Source: Anaerocolumna jejuensis DSM 15929
GTDB taxonomy: Bacteria; Bacillota; Clostridia; Lachnospirales; Lachnospiraceae
Assembly: GCF_900142215.1 (NCBI RefSeq)
Contig: NZ_FRAC01000007.1
Coordinates: 298,412 to 362,411 of the forward strand
Reading direction: 5' to 3'
Length of the DNA: 64,000 bases
The notes under the pieces are model-generated. The model searched no databases. It was not told the DNA's origin and saw only the letters and a list, made by a program, of their open reading frames with translations. Position numbers and translations under genes: made by a program. How positions within the stretch are numbered: position 1 is the stretch's first letter; the number at the start of each line of letters is the position of its first letter. Below, piece by piece: positions 23,692 through 32,639 of this stretch.

Positions 23692-25228
23692 GGACAGAAA
23701 AGTATTAATACGTGTTCAGAATTTAAAACAATATTTTCCCATAAAGAAGAGCTTCGTTCAGAAAGAAAAGCTCTTTGTACGGGCTAATGATGATATAACC
23801 CTTGACATCTATGAGGGAGAGACCCTTGGATTGGTTGGAGAGAGCGGCTGCGGAAAATCCACCCTTGGCCGTACACTGCTGCAGCTTTATACCCAGACAG
23901 ACGGAAGAACCATGTACTATGGAAGAGATGTGGATGAGATAGCACCTGCTTATGTGCTGGATATTCTGAAGTCCCTTGCAGAAAGAAAAAAAGAATACTT
24001 TAATCTGAAAGAAAAAGCGGACAGTGTCAAAAAGCAATATGATGCCTTGCCTGACGGTGATGAAAAGTATGCACTCAGAGCACACCTTCTGGAAACAGAA
24101 AAGCATGCCAGAGACAGCTTTTTGGATATTGTACAGTTAATCGGCGGTTTCTTTGTGGCAGATGACCTGGATCCCGTATCCGATATTCTGGTAAAGGAAT
24201 ACAAGGCAGGAGTTGAATGCAGCAGATTAAAGGAAAAACTGAATAATGCCCGTGTTGTATATGAAGGACAGCGTTCTTCCTTAAAAGAAAAAGGAAAAAC
24301 AGCTAATCAGATTGATGATGCAACACAAAATGCTTTACAGCAGATAAAAAAGCAGGAAGAAATCATTAAGATAAAAGAAAGAGAACTGGAAGAAATCCGC
24401 TCAGAAATTTATAAGCTCATGAAGAAATATGAGGGCAATCCGGATTTTGCAAAGTATGAGGTATACAGGGATAAAGGAATTAATCTGGCCAGGTTAAGTG
24501 AAGAGGAAAGCCGTAAGCTCCGTAAAGACCTGCAATTAATCTTCCAGGACCCTTACTCCTCCTTAAATCCCAGAATGACAGTAGGGCAAATTATCTCAGA
24601 GGGCCTGCTGGCTCATAAGTATTTTGATAAAAATGATGATAAGCTTCAGAATTATGTTATGGAAGTTATGGAAAAATGCGGTCTTGCACCTTATTTCATC
24701 CACCGCTATCCCCACCAGTTTTCAGGAGGCCAGCGTCAGCGTATCGGAATTGCCCGTTCACTGGCACTGAAACCGAAATTTGTAGTGTGTGACGAGGCGG
24801 TATCTGCGCTGGATGTTTCCATTCAGTCACAGATTATCAATCTTTTATTGGACTTAAAGGAACAGGAGAACTTAACCTACCTTTTTATATCCCATGATTT
24901 GAGTGTTATTAAATATATCAGTGACAGAGTAGGTGTTATGTATCTTGGAAACATTGTAGAGCTTGCAGCAACAGAAGAGCTTTTTGCCCATCCCACCCAT
25001 CCTTATACGGAAGCGCTGTTATCGGCTATTCCTACAACGGATGTAGATAATAAGAAGGAAGCAATTATTCTGGAAGGAGACATACCAAGTCCCATAAATC
25101 CCCCTTCAGGCTGCAAATTCCATACCCGCTGCCGCTATGCAACCGACATCTGCAAGAAAGTGGTTCCTGATTTTGAAGAAGTAAGGCCGGATCACTTTGT
25201 GGCATGCCACCATAAGATTAATCTTTAA
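23681..25228 (+). CDS. oppF: OppF ATPase with a long coiled-coil insert
   Basis: 515 residues against about 320 in typical OppF. Walker A GESGCGKST is near residue 55 and the Q-loop FQDPYSSLNPRM near 290. Between them lie about 175 extra residues rich in Lys and Glu (ERKKEYFNLKEKADSVKKQY, then IKKQEEIIKIKERELEEIRS), predicted as a helical hairpin or coiled coil. Signature FSGGQRQR, Walker B VVCDEAVSALD and the cysteine-rich tail (CKFHTRCRYATDIC) are intact. The insert replaces the short helical stretch after Walker A, so the fold should survive. Confidence 0.92.
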   Translation: MANKDRKVLIRVQNLKQYFPIKKSFVQKEKLFVRANDDITLDIYEGETLGLVGESGCGKSTLGRTLLQLYTQTDGRTMYYGRDVDEIAPAYVLDILKSLAERKKEYFNLKEKADSVKKQYDALPDGDEKYALRAHLLETEKHARDSFLDIVQLIGGFFVADDLDPVSDILVKEYKAGVECSRLKEKLNNARVVYEGQRSSLKEKGKTANQIDDATQNALQQIKKQEEIIKIKERELEEIRSEIYKLMKKYEGNPDFAKYEVYRDKGINLARLSEEESRKLRKDLQLIFQDPYSSLNPRMTVGQIISEGLLAHKYFDKNDDKLQNYVMEVMEKCGLAPYFIHRYPHQFSGGQRQRIGIARSLALKPKFVVCDEAVSALDVSIQSQIINLLLDLKEQENLTYLFISHDLSVIKYISDRVGVMYLGNIVELAATEELFAHPTHPYTEALLSAIPTTDVDNKKEAIILEGDIPSPINPPSGCKFHTRCRYATDICKKVVPDFEEVRPDHFVACHHKINL

Positions 25229-25245
25229 ACCGAAAGGAAGGTGAA

Positions 25246-25560
25246 ATGGTGTTTTTTCAAAAGAAAAATGACAGGGCTATGAACTGGCTGAAAGAGCAGA
25301 ATGAAATAGAGCTACAGAAGGAAAAGGATTTAACACCATCTTCACCGGAAGATGAAGAAGATATTATTGGAAGTGAAAATGCCACGGAGGAACCTCTGGC
25401 AGAAATGCAGGAAGGCAGACCAAGAAAGAAAAGGAAGAAGGGCATGGAGCTGGAAAGGCATGATATGACTGCATTATTCCTTTCAGCCATCCTAATATTT
25501 ATGCCGGTAGCTATTCTGATATTAGGGCTGTTTGCATTAATTGCCTGGCTTTTCTTCTAA
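25246..25560 (+). CDS. Small single-span membrane protein at the end of the opp operon
   Basis: 104 residues: a charged, acidic N-terminal 75 residues (KEKDLTPSSPEDEEDIIGSE, then RPRKKRKKGMELERHD) and one C-terminal pair of hydrophobic stretches (LFLSAILIFMPVAILILGLF). AAAGGAAGG precedes the ATG 17 bp after oppF. It probably belongs to the transporter operon; no family is recognised. Confidence 0.7.
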   Translation: MVFFQKKNDRAMNWLKEQNEIELQKEKDLTPSSPEDEEDIIGSENATEEPLAEMQEGRPRKKRKKGMELERHDMTALFLSAILIFMPVAILILGLFALIAWLFF

Positions 25561-25571
25561 TTAGCAGTATG

Positions 25572-25633
25572 GATTAGATTGATAAATGCAATTTAATCTG
25601 TTTAACAGTATCGCAAGTGGGCTTGCGATATGG
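25572..25633 (+). promoter_or_regulatory. Orphan paired-hairpin element (family I)
   Basis: The A hairpin pairs GATTAGATTG (25572-25581) with CAATTTAATC (25589-25598). The B hairpin ACAGTATCGCAAG/CTTGCGATATGG spans 25605-25633, followed by ATGGAATTAG. No gene follows in this direction, so here the unit is not a leader. Confidence 0.65.
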
Positions 25634-25671
25634 ATGGAATTAGATTGAATAATTTCACTATTTATAAATAA

Positions 25672-25744
25672 TAAAAGAAGCCTCAAATCTTTCAAATGAG
25701 ATATTACTTAGCAGTAATACCAGAAAGATTCGAGGCTTCTTTTA
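25672..25744. terminator. Bidirectional terminator between the opp operon and the response regulator
   Basis: AAAAGAAGCCTC-a-AATCTTTC pairs with GAAAGATT-c-GAGGCTTCTTTT, a stem of about 20 bp flanked by A and T runs, between two convergent genes. Confidence 0.75.
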
Positions 25745-25816
25745 AGGCTCTGTGTCAAATAGTTGGGAGTATGTTATTTACACACCCAAATATTTATTAT
25801 AGAACCTCTTTTAATA

Positions 25817-26440
25817 TCAGGAATTCTTATAATAAAAAATCGCAATCTGTGTACGGTCCCGCAAAGAGAGCTTTTCAAGAATCAGACTGATATAATTTCT
25901 TACGGTACCTTCACTTAAGAACAGCAATTCCGCAATTTCTTTGTTTGACAAGCCGTCTGCTATTTTACATATGATTTCGTATTCCTTATCGGTTATTCCA
26001 TAGTTTTCATAGTCCAGTCTGTTGCCAGGCTGCTGCAATAAGCTGGGCAGCTTTGTTATGATTTCATTTCCATAGACATTCTGTCCTTTGTGAACTGCAT
26101 ACAGGGCAGGAAGGATACTTTCAAAATCCTGTTTTAGCATATATCCTTTTGCTCCGATATTAAGAGCCTTGATGATATAGTCATCATCCAGAAAGGTAGT
26201 AAGATAAAGAATCTTTGCTTCCGGATGCTGGTTTAGTATATTTTCGCCGGCCACAAGGCCGGACATGGGCTCCATACGGATATCCATCAGAAGAATATCC
26301 GGTGAAGTTTCATCGAAGAGCTTTATAGCATCTTCGCCGCTGTTGCCGCTTCCGCAGACATTGACCTCCGCGTCGGAAGAAAGTATGATTTTTAAGGAGG
26401 AGCACACAAGTTTGTCGTCATCGATGATAAGAACTTTCAT
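25817..26440 (-). CDS. NarL/LuxR-type response regulator
   Basis: 207 residues. The receiver domain has the acidic pair in IIDDDKL, the phosphoacceptor aspartate in LLMDIRM (about residue 54), the TT of LYLTTF and the lysine of YMLKQ. The C-terminal HTH (GLSNKEIAELLFLSEGTVRN) binds DNA. It lies 31 bp after the histidine kinase gene, its partner. It likely controls the exporter genes divergent from the kinase gene. Confidence 0.92.
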   Translation of the reverse strand: MKVLIIDDDKLVCSSLKIILSSDAEVNVCGSGNSGEDAIKLFDETSPDILLMDIRMEPMSGLVAGENILNQHPEAKILYLTTFLDDDYIIKALNIGAKGYMLKQDFESILPALYAVHKGQNVYGNEIITKLPSLLQQPGNRLDYENYGITDKEYEIICKIADGLSNKEIAELLFLSEGTVRNYISLILEKLSLRDRTQIAIFYYKNS

Positions 26441-26471
26441 AGATACCTCTTTCTATGTCTTTTTATTTAAT

Positions 26472-27596
26472 TTATTTTATATTCGGAGCTTCCGGTGTGA
26501 CCGACTTTGGTATACTGATAAAAATTTTAAAGCCGTTATCGGCAGACAGGTTCATAATTCCCTGAAATCCCCTTACCCTGTCCAGCATATTCTGAACGCC
26601 CATTCCATCAAAGTAATTCTGGCTGTTATCCAGAGCCTTCAGCTTAATCCGTTTTTCCTCCGTGATATGTCCATTGTCGGATATGATCAGCTGGTACATG
26701 GCAGGGTGTTCCCTGAGGCTTATCTGAACCTTTGTGGCATCGGAATGCTTCATGACATTGGAAAGTGCTTCCTTTGTAATGGCTATGAAGGCATATTTTA
26801 GTTTGACATCCGGTGTATTTCGGACATCATAATCAAAATTCACCGTGCAAAAGGTAAAATCCTTCGTCAGGGTTTCTATGGAGGTGAACAAATCAATGGA
26901 TTCATCGTACATATTGTGGATGCTTAAGCGGATACTGTCCATTCCCTGTGACAGGGAGGTCTTTAGGGAAGTTAATCCTTCTTTTTCCGTTTCATCCTTG
27001 GTAATCATAAGCAGGGCACCTATTTGTAACAGGGCACGGGAGAGGATGTGGCCGATATTATCATGGATTTCCTTGGAGATACGGTTCCTTTCGTTTAAGG
27101 TGGCAACATTTATTTCATAATCCTGATTTTCTAGCAGGCTCTGATTCCTCTCCTCCTGTAATAGGGATAATTCTTTTGAGGTATCCCGCTGCTCGTTGTA
27201 TTCCCGCTTCATTTTTAAATACTGAAAGGATTTGTGCTTCATGAAGGTGGTGAGTATGAATAACAGAAGAAGGGAGGCCAAAGCCTTAACGCTGTAATCT
27301 GTAAAATTCATAAACAAAGGAATAAGCAGCAAAAAAACGAAGTTTCCATATATCTCATATACAACATCATAATATACAAGGGGCATAAGCAAAAGACAGG
27401 GAGGCCAGAACTGGCAAAGTCCTAATGCCAACAGAAACAGTGCCAATTTGATACGGTGGTTTTCCGTATAGGTGCACAGGCAGGTCAATATGATGAACAG
27501 CAGTATGTGTACCGGTGAATAAACAGCGGGGTAGGAAATAAGATATAAAAGTAAACAGGCTGCCCAAAGAATCATCTTATCGGTAATAAATTGCAA
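26472..27596 (-). CDS. Membrane sensor histidine kinase (HisKA_3 type)
   Basis: 374 residues: five or six hydrophobic segments in the first 115 residues without a large external loop, a coiled coil (KREYNEQRDTSKELSLLQEE), the phosphorylated histidine in RISKEIHDNIGH, and an HATPase domain with NVMKHSDATKV, SDNGHITEEK and GMGVQNMLDRVRGF. The short loops suggest sensing within the membrane, as in LiaS/DesK kinases that monitor envelope stress. It is divergent from the ABC exporter genes 136 bp away. Confidence 0.9.
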   Translation of the reverse strand: MQFITDKMILWAACLLLYLISYPAVYSPVHILLFIILTCLCTYTENHRIKLALFLLALGLCQFWPPCLLLMPLVYYDVVYEIYGNFVFLLLIPLFMNFTDYSVKALASLLLLFILTTFMKHKSFQYLKMKREYNEQRDTSKELSLLQEERNQSLLENQDYEINVATLNERNRISKEIHDNIGHILSRALLQIGALLMITKDETEKEGLTSLKTSLSQGMDSIRLSIHNMYDESIDLFTSIETLTKDFTFCTVNFDYDVRNTPDVKLKYAFIAITKEALSNVMKHSDATKVQISLREHPAMYQLIISDNGHITEEKRIKLKALDNSQNYFDGMGVQNMLDRVRGFQGIMNLSADNGFKIFISIPKSVTPEAPNIK

Positions 27597-27732
27597 GCTG
27601 TATTTCCTCCTTCCGCGTAAGCATGATTTTTTCTATATCATAACAAAAGCAGTAATAAAAAGCAATTCATATTGCGAAGGGAAGTTACTTTCAGTATAAT
27701 GAAAAAAAGACTTAGTAGGGCAGGGTATTCTC

Positions 27733-28665
27733 ATGGTGATAGAAATTAAGAATCTGGTAAAAAGGTATGATAAGATTATAGCTCTGGATTACCTGAATTT
27801 GATGGTAAAAGAGGGACAAATCCACGGTATATTAGGCCCGGCTGGTTCCGGTAAGACCACGCTGACGGATTGTATATTAGGGCTTAAGAAGTATGATAAA
27901 GGTTCCATTCTTTTATGGGGAAAGAAAATGGAGAGGGATTCCTATGAGTTAAAGAGGGATATTGGTGTGGTGTTAGAGGAAGAAGCCGTTTTTGAAGAGC
28001 TGACCTTATATGAAAATATATCCTATTTTTGCAGTCTTTATCTGGGAGATAAGCAAAAGGTGAAAGAGTATACCAAAGAAACCATAGAATTTCTTGGTTT
28101 GGAGGATTTTATCAGACTTTATCCCAAGAAATTAAGTCCCGGCCTCTTAAGAAGGCTTAATTTTGCCTGCGGTATTGTGCATAAGCCAAAGCTTCTGATA
28201 CTGGATGAACCTATAGAGGATACCGACCCTCACAGCAAAAAGAAAATAATGGACTCCATAATGGAGTTAAAGAACCGGGGAACTACCATTTTATATTTTT
28301 CCCAGGAAATCGATGAGATTGAACAGCTCTGTACGGAAATCACGATGCTGGACAAGGGAAAGGTTATTGCGCAGGGAACAAAAGAAGAATTAAAGGATAT
28401 GATTTCGCTTGGAGAAAAGATAACGGTAGAAGTATATTCCCTTTCAGAAAATCAGCTTAAGGATATCTCGCAGCTTCCCAATGTATCGGGCGCGGAGTAT
28501 AATAACCAGTCCCTGATTATGAGAGCTAAAAAGGGAAGGAATAATCTGATGACATTGCTGGATTACTTGCAGGAGCAGAAAATTCCCTTTGGCAGGATTA
28601 TTACAGAGATGCCTACTCTGGATGATGTTTACTTAGAGATAACGGGTAAGGAGTTAAAGGATTAA
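27733..28665 (+). CDS. ABC-2 type exporter ATPase
   Basis: A 310-residue ATPase with Walker A GPAGSGKTT, a glutamate-rich Q-loop region (VVLEEEAVFEEL, where the Q is replaced), signature LSPGLLRRLNFA in place of LSGG, and Walker B LLILDEPIEDTDP. The missing glutamine and altered signature are unusual. A C-terminal domain of about 90 residues follows, as in CcmA/drug-export ATPases. It starts the operon with two permease genes and is divergent from the sensor kinase. The likely role is antibiotic or peptide export or resistance; the substrate is unknown. Confidence 0.85.
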   Translation: MVIEIKNLVKRYDKIIALDYLNLMVKEGQIHGILGPAGSGKTTLTDCILGLKKYDKGSILLWGKKMERDSYELKRDIGVVLEEEAVFEELTLYENISYFCSLYLGDKQKVKEYTKETIEFLGLEDFIRLYPKKLSPGLLRRLNFACGIVHKPKLLILDEPIEDTDPHSKKKIMDSIMELKNRGTTILYFSQEIDEIEQLCTEITMLDKGKVIAQGTKEELKDMISLGEKITVEVYSLSENQLKDISQLPNVSGAEYNNQSLIMRAKKGRNNLMTLLDYLQEQKIPFGRIITEMPTLDDVYLEITGKELKD

Positions 28666-28667
28666 GA

Positions 28668-29792
28668 ATGAAGGATATGAATTATAGAGAGATTATTTTA
28701 AACAGAATAAAGCTCTTGTGCAAAAGAAAGAAAATTCTTATCTTTTCACTTGTTTTGCCCCTTTTAGTGATGGGAATCATCAACTTTACCATGGCTGCCC
28801 TGCCTTCCGGGAAGGAAGCCGGGAGCATAGAACTTGGAATTGTGATGGAAGAGCAGGAAGAGCTTCCCTTTTCCTTTCTTGATGCAAAGGAGTTTCATAT
28901 AGTATATGGCACCAGAGAAAAAATGCGGACTTTACTACAGGAAGAGAAAATAGATGCATATATCGTCACCGGCAGTGAGACGGAGCTTTTCATTAACGAC
29001 ATGGGGCGTAAACAGACAATAATTAAGGGATATCTGGACAGTGAAATGCAGAGAATGGGGAGTAAAAAAGGCAGTGCAGAAGGCAGTTCAGGCGGAGCTA
29101 AAGCAGCAGAAGGTAAATATGGTTATGAAGCACAAAAGAATAATAAATTAATTATTGATATGACAGAGCCTATCGTTTTACCGGATAAGAAAAACCTGGC
29201 TTTTATTTATATAACCGCATTGCTTTGTATTCTGGGAGCCAGATGGAGCTTTGAGGAAATGAAGGAGCTGATGCCGGAATATTCCAGTATTGGAAAAAAG
29301 CTTCGTTTTATCCCAGCCCCAGGTTGGAAAATCCTGCTGCTTCATCTGGCTTGTGTTTATGTATTACAGACTGCCTGTATACTGGCTTTTTCTTTTATTA
29401 TGTTAAAAGTCACAGGAATCTCCCTGCAGCTGAGAATGGAATTGTATCTTGCGACTGCTGCGTTAGGGTCACTTAGCGGCATCCTGACAGGGGCGCTTTT
29501 TGGAGCCTTTAAGAGGATTAATTTAAAGGTGAAGGATATATTGCTGAATGCTGTATTGGCTACTATGCTTCTGGCAGCCTTTTTTATACCAGCAGCTCCC
29601 CGTTACTTCATCCTTCAGACATTTCCATTGCTAAAGCTTGTAAATCCTCCTGCTCTTATTACGGAAATGCTTTACTGCATCGCTTTGCAGGATGGGCTTT
29701 TTGTGTTCCTGAAGGATGGATTGCTGTTGACAGTCTATACTCTGGCAGTTGGCCTGGGACTGCTTTTCCGGTACAGAAGCCAGGAAGAATAA
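28668..29792 (+). CDS. ABC-2 type exporter permease
   Basis: 374 residues: one N-terminal membrane helix (ILIFSLVLPLLVMGIINFTM), an external domain of about 130 residues with a low-complexity GSKKGSAEGSSGG stretch, and five C-terminal membrane helices. This is the ABC-2 membrane protein layout. It starts three bases after the ATPase gene and pairs with the next permease. Confidence 0.8.
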   Translation: MKDMNYREIILNRIKLLCKRKKILIFSLVLPLLVMGIINFTMAALPSGKEAGSIELGIVMEEQEELPFSFLDAKEFHIVYGTREKMRTLLQEEKIDAYIVTGSETELFINDMGRKQTIIKGYLDSEMQRMGSKKGSAEGSSGGAKAAEGKYGYEAQKNNKLIIDMTEPIVLPDKKNLAFIYITALLCILGARWSFEEMKELMPEYSSIGKKLRFIPAPGWKILLLHLACVYVLQTACILAFSFIMLKVTGISLQLRMELYLATAALGSLSGILTGALFGAFKRINLKVKDILLNAVLATMLLAAFFIPAAPRYFILQTFPLLKLVNPPALITEMLYCIALQDGLFVFLKDGLLLTVYTLAVGLGLLFRYRSQEE

Positions 29793-29817
29793 GGAAAAGC
29801 GGAAAGGATAGAAAACA

Positions 29818-30960
29818 ATGGCTACCGTATATAGAAAGCTATTAAAAAATTCCATCATAATACCAATCCTGTTACTGATTTTACTGGCTTTATCAGTGAA
29901 ATATTCAGCATATAAAGAATCCGGAAGCAGAGCTTTGTCTGAGAGGAAGGCGGAGGTGCTTATTATTAACAGGGATATGGGAAGCGAGCTCAGCAGCAGC
30001 TTTTTAAAGTACCTGGGAAGGTACTGCAAGCTGGTGGTATCCGATTCTTCCGATGCTTATTTGGATTATTTGTCCAACATTCAATATGATTTTATTCTGG
30101 ATATTCCCCAATACTATCAAAAAGAATTTATGGCGGGGCATAATCCTGTCATTAGTATGGCGGATACCGGAAAGAATGAGGCCTTGCCTTTAAAATATAT
30201 GGTCGACGGGTATCTTGGTGCAGCACAGGCTTACCTTGATGAGAACAGGAATATTACCACGAAAGAGCTTATAAAAAGGCTGGATTCTGATATGCAGGGG
30301 CAGGTAAAGGTAAATCAGGAGCAGGCGGATAGAAAATACCAGAATACTCTTTTTATGGAAAGCTTCTTTTTGAAAGCATCCTATGCGCTGGTGCTGCTGT
30401 GTTTCTTTGCCATAGGGAGGATAAGCAGTTATTTTGGAGTAAGCGGAATTCGTAAGAAACATGAAATTGCTCCTATTTCAGCAGCCAGGAATAACTTTCG
30501 GCTGCTGCTATCTAATTTTTTCTTTGTTTTGGCCTGCAATTGCATCATTTTTATTCTGATGTTTTTATTAAAGCCCGAAATTGGGGTAAGCTGGAATACC
30601 TTTTTTTATTTTATGAATTTTTTTGTTTATTCCCTCTGTATCTTAGGCCTGTGCTCCATCGTGTCAGCCTTGGCATTCAAGCATGGGATAAATATTGTCT
30701 TAATTATATTTTTTACAGCTGCAATGGGATTTATTAACGGAGATTTGGTCCGGGCGGGAAAGGAAAGCCTGGTAAATATTGCAGAATTTACACCTGTTTA
30801 CTGGTTTAAAAACATAAATAATCAAATAGGCCTTTTAAACAGTTTTGCCTGGACTGGCATGCATAAGATACTGTATATGCTGGGAGTAAATATCTTAATT
30901 GCAGGTGCATATTTCAGCGTTTCTCTGGTAATCAATAAGAGCAGAACCGAAAGAATATAA
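29818..30960 (+). CDS. ABC-2 type exporter permease, second subunit
   Basis: 380 residues with the same layout: N-terminal helix (IIIPILLLILLALSVKYSAY), an external domain (EVLIINRDMGSELSSSFLKY and on) and about five C-terminal membrane segments. It follows the first permease by 25 bp. The two likely form a heterodimer with the ATPase. Confidence 0.8.
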   Translation: MATVYRKLLKNSIIIPILLLILLALSVKYSAYKESGSRALSERKAEVLIINRDMGSELSSSFLKYLGRYCKLVVSDSSDAYLDYLSNIQYDFILDIPQYYQKEFMAGHNPVISMADTGKNEALPLKYMVDGYLGAAQAYLDENRNITTKELIKRLDSDMQGQVKVNQEQADRKYQNTLFMESFFLKASYALVLLCFFAIGRISSYFGVSGIRKKHEIAPISAARNNFRLLLSNFFFVLACNCIIFILMFLLKPEIGVSWNTFFYFMNFFVYSLCILGLCSIVSALAFKHGINIVLIIFFTAAMGFINGDLVRAGKESLVNIAEFTPVYWFKNINNQIGLLNSFAWTGMHKILYMLGVNILIAGAYFSVSLVINKSRTERI

Positions 30961-30963
30961 TGT

Positions 30964-30975
30964 GAACGTTTGTTC
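30964..30975 (+). promoter_or_regulatory. LexA-type SOS box
   Basis: GAACGTTTGTTC fits the Gram-positive LexA operator GAAC-N4-GTTC exactly. TTGTTC inside it is also a plausible -35, with TTATAA 17 bases further, so LexA would block the promoter of the DNA-repair genes that begin at 31044. Confidence 0.7.
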
Positions 30976-31043
30976 GAAAAAATCTTGAATTATTATAAGA
31001 AATGTGCTACACTGATACAAACAAATGTTTGCAGGAGGATGGC

Positions 31044-32639
31044 ATGAGTATAGTTATTCAGGAAGATATGACAGTACAAAAAAAGCTTGAGGTGCTTTCG
31101 GATGCTGCAAAATATGATGTGGCCTGCACCTCCAGCGGTGTGGACAGAACGGGAAACGGAACAGGAATCGGTAATTCGATTGCCTGTGGGATATGTCATA
31201 CCTTTTCAGCTGACGGAAGGTGCATATCACTGCTTAAGATATTGCTTACCAATGAATGTATTTTTGATTGTAAATACTGCATGAACAGGGCTTCCAACGA
31301 TGTACTGAGAGCCACCTTTACTCCGGAGGAAATCTGCAGCCTGACCATAGAATTCTATCGAAGGAATTACATTGAAGGACTGTTTTTAAGCTCAGGTGTG
31401 CTTAAGAGTCCGGATTTTACAATGGAATTGATGCTTAGAACCCTAAGGATGCTTCGGGAGGAGTATCATTTCAACGGATACATTCATTGCAAAGCCGTTC
31501 CGGGAGCGGACCCTGTTATTGTTGAGATGACAGGCTGGTATGCGGACAGAATGAGTGTGAATTTAGAGCTGCCTACGGCGGACAGCCTTCGAAAGCTTGC
31601 CCCTAATAAAACCCGGAAGAATATCCTGAGGCCTATGAAGCAGATTCAGATAGGGAGATTGGAGAATAAAGGAAAGCCTTCCTTTAGCCGTATTCCTCTT
31701 ATGGAAGAAGAGGGATTCGGGGAGCTTCAGATTACAAAGCCAGAACTAACAGGATTAACGGACTTTGGCAGCAGTGGAGAGGCTAAGCCATATTCCTCTT
31801 ATGAGAATAAACTGATACTGCCGGGACAGACAGCCCGTAATACAAGGATGGCGGGAGGAATGCCGTCTGCATCACCAATGATTCAGGATCTGCAAGAGAT
31901 TATGGCAGCAGATGGCATAAAGGCACCCTTTGGAATCATTAAGCCGCCAAGCATCAACAGAGGCTTTGTACCGGCAGGGCAGAGTACCCAGATGATTATT
32001 GGAGCAACACCGGAGAGTGATTACCAGATCATATCGGTGGCAGAAGCCTTGTACCAGAAGTTTGATCTAAAAAGAGTATTTTACTCTGCCTATATCAGCA
32101 TTAATGAAGACAGTTCTTTACCAGCCGTAAATCAGGGACCGCCCCTTTTAAGAGAGCACCGCCTATATCAGGCAGACTGGCTTTTGCGGTTTTATGGTTT
32201 TAGAGCCACGGAATTATTATCAGAGAACAGGCCGAATTTCAACGTGTTAATGGACCCCAAATGCAATTGGGCTATCGGACACCTGGAACAATTTCCAGTA
32301 GAAATCAATAAAGCGGATTATTATACCATACTCCGGGTTCCGGGAATTGGCGTTAAATCGGCACAGCGAATTGTGAAGGCCAGAAAGACGGCGACCCTGA
32401 CCTTTGAAGATTTAAAGAAAATGGGAGTGGTATTAAAGCGTGCCATTTATTTTATTACCTGTAACGGCAGAATGATGTATCCGGTAAGAATTGAGGAAAA
32501 TTATATTACCAGTATGCTTTTAAAGGTAAAGGAAAAGCTTCCCTTTGATATGGAGGCTTCCAATGCCTATAAGCAATTATCACTGTTTGACGATATGAAT
32601 TTTACTGCAGCCAATCCGCAGATGAGGAGCTTCCTATGA
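31044..32639 (+). CDS. Radical-SAM putative DNA modification/repair protein (TIGR03916 type)
   Basis: 531 residues. The radical-SAM cluster motif is NECIFDCKYC (CxxxCxxC) near residue 78. It is preceded by GIGNSIACGICHTF and followed by FLSSGVLKSPDFTMELM, the SAM-binding glycine stretch. The C-terminus holds a helix-hairpin-helix (ILRVPGIGVKSAQRIVKAR) that fits DNA binding. This is the architecture of the radical-SAM protein linked to uracil-DNA glycosylase-like partners (TIGR03916). The start at 31044 has AGGAGG upstream. It overlaps the next gene, its usual partner. The in vivo reaction is not established. Confidence 0.88.
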   Translation: MSIVIQEDMTVQKKLEVLSDAAKYDVACTSSGVDRTGNGTGIGNSIACGICHTFSADGRCISLLKILLTNECIFDCKYCMNRASNDVLRATFTPEEICSLTIEFYRRNYIEGLFLSSGVLKSPDFTMELMLRTLRMLREEYHFNGYIHCKAVPGADPVIVEMTGWYADRMSVNLELPTADSLRKLAPNKTRKNILRPMKQIQIGRLENKGKPSFSRIPLMEEEGFGELQITKPELTGLTDFGSSGEAKPYSSYENKLILPGQTARNTRMAGGMPSASPMIQDLQEIMAADGIKAPFGIIKPPSINRGFVPAGQSTQMIIGATPESDYQIISVAEALYQKFDLKRVFYSAYISINEDSSLPAVNQGPPLLREHRLYQADWLLRFYGFRATELLSENRPNFNVLMDPKCNWAIGHLEQFPVEINKADYYTILRVPGIGVKSAQRIVKARKTATLTFEDLKKMGVVLKRAIYFITCNGRMMYPVRIEENYITSMLLKVKEKLPFDMEASNAYKQLSLFDDMNFTAANPQMRSFL

